Positions 35,620-45,673 of a stretch of 60,000 bases of DNA are shown in pieces. The stretch comes from Cryptomeria japonica (taxonomy: Eukaryota > Streptophyta > Pinopsida > Cupressales > Cupressaceae): contig NC_081406.1 in the NCBI RefSeq assembly GCF_030272615.1, positions 403,078,939 to 403,138,938 of the forward strand, in the 5' to 3' direction. A model generated the notes under the pieces. That model did no database searches. It worked only from the letters and a program-made list of their open reading frames with translations, and was not told the DNA's origin. The stretch's first letter is position 1. The number at the start of each line of letters is the position of its first letter. Made by a program: the position numbers and the translations under genes.

Positions 35620-37982
35620 GTAAGAATTATCTTTTGAATTGCACTCATTTATTACTTTGTATCCATGCAATTGTTTTGGTAGATCATCAAATTTCTGTAT
35701 CTAGAAATCAATTTCCTCTAGCAAGACAAATTTCTGAATTGTAACTTTCATGAAAAGTGTATTGTAATAATATTGCTTATTAATTTTCAGTGAGTTTGTT
35801 TTATACTTTCATTTGTGAAATTATCTGAACAGTATTTATAGAAGATCAAATTTATTAATATTGATTTCTAGAAAGAGAGAGGTTATGATGCATCTGATTT
35901 GCTATGCATTTGTAAGAAAATAACAGATACTTCTAATCACAGCGAGAGTTTTTGAGGCTATATATACTCTTCATTATTACTCCATCTACATCAGCTACCC
36001 TATCATGGCTTCCCTACATTATCATGTGAATCCTTTTTCATAAATTGATTTTCTGTTTCCATTTCTAACCAGGCTTTGGTAATCATTGTTTCAAATAAAT
36101 TTTCTTTCCTTATTTAATTATGGTGCTAAAATAAATTCCAACTTGATGCACTTGGAGATTCCAAGATGGAAGTAGAGAAATATGTTCAGATTTGATATGT
36201 CAACAGCTCTATGGTTTTCTCTTTTGGAAAGTACCTCCTATTTATACAAGAATACCTAGCAATTCAGGTTTACTTAAAAGAAAGCAGGATGCTATTTTCC
36301 TTCAGTGTGTGTTTGAGATGAGCTACCCTTGATTTAGATCAATTTTTGCGCTCTTTTCTACTCTTGGCAAGGCAGGCAATTCGTCAACAGTTTCTTGTAT
36401 ATATTTCAGTTTGTCTTCCCTGAATTTGCTCATACCAAATTTTGTTTGCTGATTCTTAATAATGGCATTTTATCAAACAGTTTGCTTAGGAGCATTTAAT
36501 GTAATTATCAGAACTGAATTTGTCAAGGTTTGATGTATATGTTTGCATATCGCTAAGATTTCCATGAATGTTTACATCATGCCAATGCCATGAATTTGCA
36601 AAATTACTAACACTAATTTTCTGTTATAAATTTAGAAAATAATCTCATTAAAATATTTTTTCGTGCATCTAGAATACATAGAGCAGAGTTTTTTTTTCTG
36701 ATCTCAAACTGTCTCAAGTTAGCTGAAGATACAATGATCAAATGGTCAAAGAATGAGACACGCAGCTGACAATCTTATCAGAGATGGTTGCACAGGCATG
36801 AATATGCTGCTTCAGGTCTGCGCTAAGATTAATACTTCACCAAGGCTGTGTCTTCCTTCCCAAAAGTGATCCCTGTAGCTTCATTTCCTTCTGCAGGTGA
36901 TATTGGTTTGTTTATTTCAAAAACTATTGTCTCACAAATGGAGTTTTGAGGCATAAAGTTCTTCAACCTGTTCTTTATTTCTGTGTGCCCAAATCAAAGC
37001 ATCACCTCCAAGTGCCTCCAATCTCCTTTCAATCTAATTACCAAATGTGACTCCCTTATTAGTGATGGCTTCTTTTTTTGAAGTGACCACGTGAGCTTGA
37101 AAGAGTTCAGATCTCTTTTAAGAATTTGTGCCTAGCAAACTGTTTTTAATACAGCCGACTCCCTATATGCTGCCACGTTAGAAATTATTTTGGATATCCT
37201 CAAAGCTTCAATTCACTTCATAAGCGCACTCTTATTGTATGTTGTGAAAAGAAAGAAGGGCCTGATAGCATTGACTTGGCCAATACACCGACCACGTCAC
37301 CCCCTTGTTTTGTCCAGTTGCTCCATCATACCAACAGAGCTGACAGAAAGAGTTATGTAATTGACTTGTGATATTTTCTTTTTGTCTTCTAGTGCCTTGT
37401 CTTAACCAATAGGGGGAAAGTACCAATATTTTCAATATGATCACTACACCCAACACTTAGGATGGAAAGTGTTTAAAAACAAACCACAATCTTCTTTCAC
37501 CATGACAAATATTCTAATCCGACATCACAAGGCCATAATTCTCTTTTTCAAAACGTCCCTTCAGGAATCTTAGGTGGCAGCTGAATGCAAAACCTCTAAA
37601 TTAATTCCCATTCCAAAATATGTCACCAATCAAACCAGCGATTCAATTTTTTCAACACAACCAATGTTTCTTCATAAAGCCATGTCCAAGAATGAGAAAT
37701 ATTATACTCAATATATGCTTGCAATAGGTTACTAAGTTAACTACTAGGAGGCTTCCAAAACCAACAAGAAATAACCTTCAATGCTCAATAGATTTTCTAG
37801 CGTCCCAAACTCCTTTGAAATTACCCAACACTCACTTTGAAATTTATCTTTTGTAAAGACTTCATAAAATTTTTACCAAATCATTGAAGTGGAGAATGTG
37901 AAATCTGAGTGGCTCTGCTAGGTATTAGCCATGGTAGATCTTTCACTATCAGAGCTATTCTTCTCCTAGGCTGCAATATCTT
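35620..37982. other. Intron B-C, left part; no supported gene
   Basis: Ordinary AT-rich intron DNA. Near 37865-37960 a copy of the dispersed repeat seen near 12355-12450 occurs (ctctgctaggtattag shared). No domain is recognisable in the short frames. Confidence 0.5.
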
Positions 37983-39494
37983 ATCTGATGGGTGGATGGA
38001 TGGTAGGAATAGGACACTCATCAACTTTCTTGTTGCTTGAGGGGGGCAGTTGGTATTTAAAATCAGTTGATGCCTCCTATGAAGTAAAAAATGTAGAGTT
38101 CTTGTGCAACATGTTGGATGAAGTAGTGATGGTAGTGGGAGTGCAAAATGTCATTTAGATTGTGATCGATAATGCAGCTACATGTGGCAGTTGTCAAACT
38201 TCTACAGGCTAGGCATTCGGACATTATTTGGAGCTCTTGTGCTGCCCATTGTCTTGAAGTGGTCCTCGAGGACATAGGGAAACTAAGCTGGGTCAAGAAT
38301 GTGGTTGACGATGAAGGAATATCACAAACTACATCTCCAACCACACATAGGTCTTGAATCTTATGGGAGAGCATATTGATGGTAAGGATCTTGTGCAATC
38401 AGAAGTCACACACTTTGCTACTAATTTCCTCATCTTGCAGAGCATATTAGCTACATTGCCAACCTAAAGCAGATGTTTGTGAGTGAAAGATGGTTGGAGA
38501 GTCCTTATTGTAGGAATCTTGAAGCAAAGAAGGTCATAAGGCCATTTTTGATGATAGATTTGCCAAAATCATGGAGGAGATCACCAATTTAAGTTTCCAA
38601 GCTTCGATTGATGATTTCTTTTTTAATTTTCTAATATTACGAATTGTTGTTTTTGTTAAATATTTGATATCTAGGTGTTAGAACCGTGAGTGAGGGTTCT
38701 ACAATTGGTGTGATGAGGATCAAAACCCCATGGGATATCAGTATGAGGCCATGGATAAGGCCAAAGAGGTGATTCAATATTTGTATGGGTTAGACAAGAC
38801 CAATTATGAATCCATATGGTGCATAATTGATAGGAGGTGGAACCGACAACTCCACCAACATTGCCTACTTTTCGAACTCCAGTTTAATTTCTCCCCAACT
38901 TTCAAAATAGATGTAGAGGTTCTTGTTGGCCTCAACAAATGTATGGAGAGATTGGTTGATGATGTTAACCTTCGAGACCTCATTGTGATGAGATACAGAG
39001 TTATAAGAGGGTTGATGAAGCATTGCTTTTTTCAGCTAATTGCATTCGTAGGTGCCGCACCCTGTTGCCAAGTAAAAAAATGTGTTTAATTTTATTTTAC
39101 CATTTATTTCACTATGCATTTTATCTTAGTCTTGTAGTGCTTCTGGTTGTGAGCGCAACTAGAGTGTTTTTGAGGTCATTCACACAAAAAAGCGTAATAG
39201 ATTGACTCAAAGGCACTTAATTACCTTGTCTATGTGTGGTACAACCTTCAATTGCATGAAAAGAAGGTACAAGGGAAGGGTTGACATGAAGCACTTGACC
39301 TGGATGACATTGATCCATATTCAGCAAGTTAGATTTCTGAGCCTGATGATGTTGATGTGGATTCATTCTTTATTGACAATGACTTAGCTGTATTGGAGAG
39401 GGAGGCGACCGAAAGGGAGGTAGAAGTGGCAGCACATGAGGAGGTAGAAGACGTGGGCAGTCATCCAACAGAGGTAGTTTCTTCACATACATAG
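37983..39494 (+). pseudogene. Decayed hAT transposase inside the LAZ1-like intron
   Basis: Pieces of a plant hAT transposase appear in order in changing frames. A DUF659-like start (GWMVGIG, then VDNAAT-like) lies near 37985-38200. SSCAAHCLEVVLEDIGKL lies at about 38230-38290, a KQMFVSERWLES segment near 38465, and YEAMDKAKEVI with IIDRRWNRQLH at 38738-38860. The dimerisation part SASGCERN, stop, SVFE...HTKKRNRLTQRHL is at about 39137-39220. The stop in the last part replaces the conserved W. Many shifts and stops show it is dead. The terminal repeats were not found. Confidence 0.85.
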
Positions 39495-39974
39495 CTTGAT
39501 CCTCATCCTATCACTATGCATGAGGCACCTATTGAGGATATTGTAGTTGTACTATCTACTTAAGCAACACCCACACAATGGCAACAAACTTTTTGAGCTT
39601 TAGTCAGATGAAATTTATGATTTCTAATTTTCATTGATACCAAAACATGAATTTAATATGTGTTTAGATATTGTAGTTGTTTTGAGGTCTACAATATGTA
39701 TTGAACTCAAATTTATTCGGAGGTTGCACATGTTTTTTGGTCTATGATATGTATTTAACTCAAACTTTGATTTATATACAATGGAAATTAGTAATATGTT
39801 CCACAAATTCAACATATATGTGTGTTTTCTAAGATATTTAAGAAATTATATATTTTCAAATGTTCAATAAATTTGCTGAGTTCTGAGTTTTTAAAATTTT
39901 TGGGCTAGCTAAGTCATTGTTGAGTCCGAGTTTTTTAACTATGGTTTATACTTATAATATTTGCTTTTCTTCAG
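39495..39974. other. Intron sequence right of the hAT pseudogene
   Basis: AT-rich DNA up to the acceptor tttcttcag before exon C. I see no gene or clear repeat in it. Confidence 0.5.
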
Positions 39975-40162
39975 GTGGAGAAAATAGAAGCATAGAGTTT
40001 CTTGAAAGAGAATCAAACAGTGATCTTAGTGTGGCCCTGTTGAAAGATAATCAAAATAAGAAAGAATTCATTCAGCATCCTTTTCCTTTAAGCTTGATGA
40101 TTCGGCCATGGGTTCGTGGTCAAGAATTTTATAGATTTACAAAATTTGGTATTGTACAATAT
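39975..40162 (+). CDS. LAZ1: LAZ1-like exon C (about 63 codons)
   Basis: Together with the split codon from exon B it reads GGENRSIEFLER..., then HPFPLSLMIRPW...FYRFTKFGIVQY, ending at the donor gtaagt in phase 0. GGE-R-IEF and HPFP are shared by plant LAZ1 proteins. The stretch between them (ESNSDLSVALLKDNQNKKEF) is a variable cytoplasmic loop. No stop or frame break is present. Confidence 0.9.
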
Positions 40163-40271
40163 GTAAGTATCTTTCACCATAGCTTTATGTGCTCATTTTG
40201 TTCACGTACTAATCGTACAAGAGTCCTAAAATATTCTTAGATAACTTTGTTGTTTTCTCTATTTTCTTCAG

Positions 40272-40360
40272 ATGATTTTGAAAACAGTATGTGCCTTTTT
40301 AGCATTGGTGTTGGAACTTTGTGGTGTTTATGGTGATGGAGAATTCAAATGGCATTATGG
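40272..40360 (+). CDS. LAZ1: LAZ1-like exon D (30 codons)
   Basis: After the acceptor ttttcttcag it reads MILKTVCAFLALVLELCG then VYGDGEFKWHYG, with the last codon split by the donor gtatgt. It encodes a membrane segment followed by the conserved GVY-(E/D)GEF-W loop. The intron before it is only 109 bases, in contrast with the multi-kilobase neighbours. Confidence 0.9.
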
Positions 40361-41161
40361 GTATGTTAGACCTTTGTAAATATTATTTCATCTTCTTGAT
40401 AATGTCATTGATCATTGTTCTTTTCTTCTACTATAGTGTGCCATTTGACTATTGATACTATGCATAGTCCCCTTGAGTGTTTGGGTTCATTTAAAAATAT
40501 ATAAAGAATAGAAAAAAAAATATCACTTAGTATGATGTCCCATAGAATTTGATTTTTCTGCAAGATGGATTGTTTGCTATATTCAGAACCAAGGTTTCTT
40601 TTTGTTAATCTTTAAATGCAACCTTCTTCATGGTTTATCTATTGTTTAGTTTCCTTTTATTGTCTTCATGCGAATGCACCTTTAGAGTTAAATGCAATCT
40701 TCTTCATGGTTTTTACATAGTTTGGTTTCCTTTAATCGTTTTCATGTGAATGCACCTTTTAAGTTGATTGCTATTGATATTACTCAAATTTTGTTGGCTA
40801 GTGAAGAGATTCCAAGTTCTTTCATTGGTTTCAGTCAAACTTCATTGATAGATGAAGAGCGCTAAAGAAAAAAATTTTTTTGAGCATCTATGGAATGATA
40901 CAGAAGATATAGTTTTGCTGACGTGATGTCTATCTCCCTGGAATGCAAAAATTTACAGTGTTATCCAAATAGATAAAGTGAATAATAAAAGCTCAACACT
41001 ACAAACTACATTCTGTTTGTACTGTCAACATAACAAAAGTATAGATTAAGGAGTCTGATTATTTAATAGCAGATAAAAGCAGGCACAATTGTGTGGTGTA
41101 GTTCTGAATTTCAGTAGTTTTTACTGGTAATGTGAATTCTAACAAACCTGTCATTTTGTAG
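40361..41161. other. Intron D-E, 801 bases
   Basis: A compact intron with a gtatgt donor and a cattttgtag acceptor. It contains a near-duplicate pair of about 100 bases (around 40615-40685 and 40686-40760, both with caatcttcttcatggttt-like sequence and catg-gaatgcacctt). There is no sign of a transposon. Confidence 0.6.
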
Positions 41162-41423
41162 ATATCCATACATTACTATTGTGCTGAACTTCAGCCAGGT
41201 GTGGGCATTGTATTGTCTAATGCAATTCTATACTGTTACTCATGATGAACTTCAAGCTATCAGACCATTGGCAAAGTTCATTAGTTTCAAAGCAATTGTT
41301 TTTGCTACCTGGTGGCAGGGTGTAGCCATTGCAATCATCTGCTCACCAAGTGTTTTGGGAGTTTCATTACCAGGTGGACAAAAATTTCAGTCTGGTTTGC
41401 AGGATTTCCTCATTTGTGTTGAA
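41162..41423 (+). CDS. LAZ1: LAZ1-like exon E (87 codons)
   Basis: It reads (G)YPYITIVLNFSQVWALYCL, then QFYTVTHDELQAIRPLAKF, FKAIVFATWWQGVAIAI and QDFLICVE, ending at the donor gtaagt. LNFSQ-WALYCL-QFY, PLAKF--FK-IVF-TWWQG and Q-F-IC-E are family hallmarks covering two membrane segments. The next exon, normally starting MGIA, is not found before 60000. Confidence 0.92.
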
Positions 41424-43288
41424 GTAAGTCACATCTACTCTCTGTTGAATCCTTGTGATTCTATGGACGATTAACAACAATGTTTGTTGATTTTGAAATT
41501 TAGAAAACTAAAAACTTTGGGAATTGAGAAAAGGAATAGAAACTATTGAATTGGAAGTTGTGTAAGCAGTATATTTTCAGTTGCTTGTTAAACGATCAAT
41601 AGGATTTATCAACGAAATTAAATGTCTTCATAGAATATAGCTATAGACTTCATATTATACGGTAGATAGACATGGAACGAAGTCATTTTAGTCTCCAACC
41701 ATATAAATTCCTTGGTTCTTATTCTCAATTAATATTCATATATCTTTGAGCTCTCTGCCAAGGACTATCAGTAACTGCTTAAAAGGTCTTGTAGGGATGT
41801 GCATTTCAACCATATTTAAATCATACTTTCTGCATAAATGGTTGTTTATGATAAAAAAATTCAAGCGATACAATGCACAAGATTAATGAAGCAATTTCAA
41901 ATGCTGCATCATTAATATATTTAAATTCAAACCACACAATCCACAACAGAAAATAAGCAATTTGATATGATGCATCAGCAACCGTCTAATGTTAAAAAAC
42001 TGAAGAGGAACAAGAGACTTTGTAATTGCTACAAGACTCATTGATTTTCCAAGAAGATTCATCATATCTTTTACATGATGAATCATCTGGCTGTATATTT
42101 GTATACTGCCATTTGTTTTAATGCCTAGAACATGCTTCCTCATATTTGCAATTTCTCGTGAATAATTCATTGGCATAATAAGTTCATATTGTTTAGAAAT
42201 TTGGCATAAAGGTTGAAATGTTTTAGTAAGTCACCTAGTTGCTTCGGTTCAACATCCTATGACTCTAGTATTACTATGGTATAATTAAAATTGCATAATT
42301 ATGTCATCTGGATACTTTCTACGACTTGGGTAAAGCTATTGAGTTAATTAATTCACTTAAATTGTCTAATGTTGGAAATATTAAAAGACAACCTAGTGTA
42401 ATAGCATGTTAAAAAGGTATTAAGATGTGTTTAAGTTAGATGCCTAGGCTTGGGGAACTTTGCACATAAAAAATAATATTGATTCTTCTAAAATGTGAGG
42501 GAAAAAAGAAACGATATTTTAAAATTGAATATTTCCCTCTAGAAAGTTATAGGAGGTTGTGGGCTTATTTGAGATGTTGGCTTGTGGATTATATTGTTGT
42601 GATGCTGGAATGAACCTAAGTTCTTCCAAATCTTCTTGAGGATGAAAACCCTCTTGGAGTTGCTGTTTGCGGACAAAAACCCTCTTGGAGTTGCTGGTTC
42701 GGAGACAAAAACCCCCCTAGCGAGTCGAGTGATTTTATATGGAGATCACCATTGTGCTTCAAATTGAAGTTTCAAGTTTTGGATTGTTGAGATGAAGATT
42801 TTTGCAGTATTTTGAGCTTTTGGTTTGGTGTGATTGTTAGCAAGATTCAAAGATTATTGAAGGTGTTGTTGAAGGCAATTTTAGGAAGATTTATAGTTGG
42901 TCGTACTATCCTATTGATCACCCCTTTGTGTGTAAATTTGTTTGGTGTTTTATTTCCTTTTTTTGTTTGGACACCATTTTCCTCATGATTGCAGGCTGTA
43001 CACTCTAAGACCAAGCTGTTGTAGTCACAAAGAACAAGTTGTACAAATCTGGTGGTGTTGGAGAGGGGTGTGTGAGCTATGGACTTGAGTGCCTTGTTTT
43101 GGGAGCTCTTTCCACTTGGTGAGTGGGTGCCTTGACATTATTTGAAGATATTATGCTTTATTTTGGTGGAGAACTAAACATTCAAGGAGTTTGTTGTTAT
43201 TCATTACTGTTGTACCTATTGTACCAGCAATAGGTACACTTTATTCCAGACTTATGAATGCCTAATTTTTATATTACTTTGATATATC
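41424..43288. other. Start of a very long downstream intron; no supported gene
   Basis: No exon-like continuation of the LAZ1-like gene is seen. Around 42640-42720 a short repetition (aaaaccctcttggagttgct twice, then a related copy) occurs. The right end is the target into which the gag-only element inserted. Confidence 0.5.
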
Positions 43289-44487
43289 TGTAGCGTCCTA
43301 AAATTGCGACAGTTGCAATTTCGACTGCATTTGGGTCTTCACGATGGCGATGCAACGTTAAACCTGAATGGAGACCCCGAAACCTGCTTGTGACACCAAA
43401 AACTGCATTTTTCCACACCTTGGCACGATCCCTCCTTGCACCCTGCTGTCCCAGGAGGTGGGACCATGGCGCCCAGCGCCTTGGTCCCTGGCCCTATTTT
43501 GGGCCCGGTCTCTTTTGGGCATCGGGTCTTTAAGTTTTCAAATTGGAAAATAATGTTTCCTGGTCGGCCTAAGGTCGGGAAAATCAGTCTATCAACCCTA
43601 ATTGACAAGTATATAAACTACTTTTCCTCTCCTAGAAAAGGAGAGAAAGAGGAGGACATATATGTGCAAAGGCGCGAAAGCGATATTCAAACATTCAAGC
43701 ATTCAAGCATTCCTTCAAGCAATTGAGTATTCTAAGTCTCCATTCAAGGCTAGGTGTTGCATTCAAGACAAGGATTCAACCATTGAAGAGGAGATCACAT
43801 ACAACATACAACATACTACATACATTACACCTTCGCATGTAAGAATACAAACATTCTTACAACAAGGTATCAGTACTTGTTTACATTACAAACATTTACA
43901 TTTACAGCATTCTCATTTCTTGGTTAATTCCAAAACCGGGGTTTGACCTAAAGGCAAACCCCTCATCCCTAACCCCCCAATTGTCCTCTCTTTTCTGTGT
44001 GTAGGTTGCAGGTACGCAGCTGTAATTGAAGATCTGGAATCCTTGTGCAGAGACGAACAGATCCACCTTCGTTTCGCGGATTTTTCGGAGGACCGTGTGC
44101 ACGCCGGGCGCCATCGTCCCGTCAACTTTCGCTCAAATTTGCAGAACAGCACCGTCTTGACATTTTACTGCTAATTCCAGGTCCGCAGCTTCATCCCATA
44201 TCCCTATCTCTGTTTATAAACGAATCTTTCCTACTTTACATGCATTCCTAGTTCAATCTTTCTATCTACATTTCTTTACAAAAGAGGGTATCCTTGATGT
44301 CTTAACCCTTAAAACTCATTTAGAATCCAATCTTGCATTGCGTGGGATTGGATCTTGTGGGTTTCAACCCCTCTTTTGAATGTAAAGTCTCTCCCAAGTG
44401 AAAACCATCAACCCTAGTGACTCTCCCTTCTCTCTCCTTGGAGTTGGGGAGGGGAGAATGACTAGGGTTCGATTTTTCCGCTTTACA
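43289..44487 (+). repeat. 5' LTR of the plus-strand gag-only element
   Basis: Starts tgtagcgtcctaaaattg and ends ttccgctttaca, 1199 bases. A TATA box (tatataaa) lies at 43610-43617, so U3 is about the first 320 bases and transcription should start around 43640. The ggaccgtgtgcac hairpin motif is at 44090-44120, downstream of that start, so it would be in the RNA. Short open frames within are shadows shared by both LTRs. Confidence 0.95.
43610..43617 (+). promoter_or_regulatory. LTR TATA box
   Basis: tatataaa in the 5' LTR, repeated at the same place in the 3' LTR (50218-50225). Position within the LTR and lack of any rival TATA nearby support its use as the element's core promoter. Confidence 0.65.
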
Positions 44488-44490
44488 TTT

Positions 44491-44508
44491 TGGTGAACCC
44501 GACGTGAA
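44491..44508 (+). other. Primer binding site matching tRNA-Trp
   Basis: tggtgaacccgacgtgaa is complementary over 18 bases to the 3' end of plant cytosolic tRNA-Trp (which ends ...cgtcgggttca plus CCA, recalled from the known tRNA sequence). It starts three bases after the LTR. This is not the common initiator Met site used by the other two LTR elements in the window. Confidence 0.8.
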
Positions 44509-45673
44509 CATCCTCATTCTGATTATTCATGGTTAGATTTGAAAAATTTGCTTCCTTAATTACATTTCCATGTTTGATCTTTTGCAAATTTTAGAGGCCA
44601 ATTGCATAAAAACCCTAAAATTTTCTTTTTAGTAATTAAGCTTGTGAAATGTCTAATTGTTAATGCTTGTTTCAGATCTATCCTTCTATTGCAAATTACC
44701 AATTCATATTTGTGCTTTAATTCTGAAAATTAAGTGGTTAAATGTCAAAACCCTAATTTTTAAAACCCTCTTGATTCAACCTTTGACTGATAATTTCACT
44801 GATCAAAACACCTCCAAATCGGCTGTAACTCTGGATTCTGCAACAAAATCACAATATCTTTCATCTCTAAAAATTTGGAAATAAGTTGTGAGGACCGTGT
44901 GCACCCCGAGCGCCATCGTCCCCGACATTTTTTCCGAAATTTCGGGAGCTAGATCTTACTGTATTTTTCTGCTAAAATCCAGAATTTTGGCTGATTTTAT
45001 CAATTTTAACACTTTCAAAATTAAAGTCAAATTTGGTCTAGTGATTGCTTGGATAAAGGCTTATAATCATTCAAAAATTGTTGAAATTAAAATTCCTATC
45101 AAAAGTGTGTTTCTTACAATCCTAAATCTGAAAAGTGTGTTGGCATTCATTCAAAATTTCAGTGCTTTATTCAAATTTTTACAATTTGTGACTTTTTGAA
45201 ATTAAGTGTTTAATTGCAACAACTCTGATTTCCGCTTTCAAAATTTGAATTTTGCATGAAATTGAGTCAACTTTTAAATTTCAAAGCTTGCACTGCTCTC
45301 AGTATTCCCTCTAAAATCATAAAATTCAAAATTTCAGTTTCCCCCTCTTTTTCAAAATTCAAATTTTACATTTTTCAACAATCTTGGTAGGGTTCAATTT
45401 TGAGATTGCAACTTTATTTTGGCCTATCTACAGATTGTAAAATCACTCAATTTTTTCAGATTGGCTTTAAAATCATCATAACTTTCATCCCTGAAAATTT
45501 GGAAAAAAGTTGCGAGGACCGTGTGCACTCCGTTCGCCACGGTCCCGGACATTTTTTCCGAAATTTCGAGAGATTGTCCTGATTGTATTTAACAGCTTAA
45601 ATCTAGGAGATTGGCTGATTTTATTGAAATTTGCTACCTATAAAATTCAAAATCTTCTCTCTCTCTTTAGTGC
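44509..45673 (+). other. 5' leader of the gag-only element
   Basis: A non-coding leader of nearly 1.2 kb, rich in caaaatttgaa-like sequence. It holds two copies of the hairpin motif (44892-44923 and 45516-45545), each followed by cgacattttttccgaaattt or a close variant. No upstream ORF of note is present. A packaging role for this leader is an inference. Confidence 0.7.
45516..45545 (+). other. Hairpin with GTGCAC in the leader of the gag-only element
   Basis: ggaccgtg and cacggtcc form a perfect 8-bp stem around a 14-base loop, with the palindrome GTGCAC at the top of the 5' arm. Related copies lie at 44090-44120, 44892-44923 and 50698-50728. A diverged version is at 18202-18230. Confidence 0.65.

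Larger units (their letters stand above)
21330..41423 (+). other. LAZ1: LAZ1/TMEM184-family gene (DUF300), internal part, five exons
   Basis: Five segments with AG/GT borders join in one frame: 21330-21386, 35511-35619, 39975-40162, 40272-40360 and 41162-41423 (705 bases, 235 codons, no stop). The product matches the core of plant LAZ1-type proteins, multi-pass membrane proteins related to organic solute transporter alpha. In Arabidopsis, LAZ1 is linked to cell-death control, vacuole integrity and brassinosteroid signalling. Recognisable family blocks, in order, are EQKW..., CYEAIALY, YLIACLGG, HPFP, KFGIVQY, LNFSQVWALYCL, PLAKF, TWWQG and QDF-ICVE. The first exon (normally ending in an FEHL...NPE-type segment) and the following MGIA...HLYVFP-type exon are absent from the window, so the flanking introns exceed 21 kb and 18 kb. 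The open frame suggests a working gene, but a truncated pseudogene is not excluded. Confidence 0.85.

Noticed and set aside
43368-44251. Several open frames of 60-100 codons on both strands, repeated at 49945-50859
   Set aside because: They lie wholly inside the two LTRs and recur because the LTRs are duplicates. They cover the TATA box and have no known domain.
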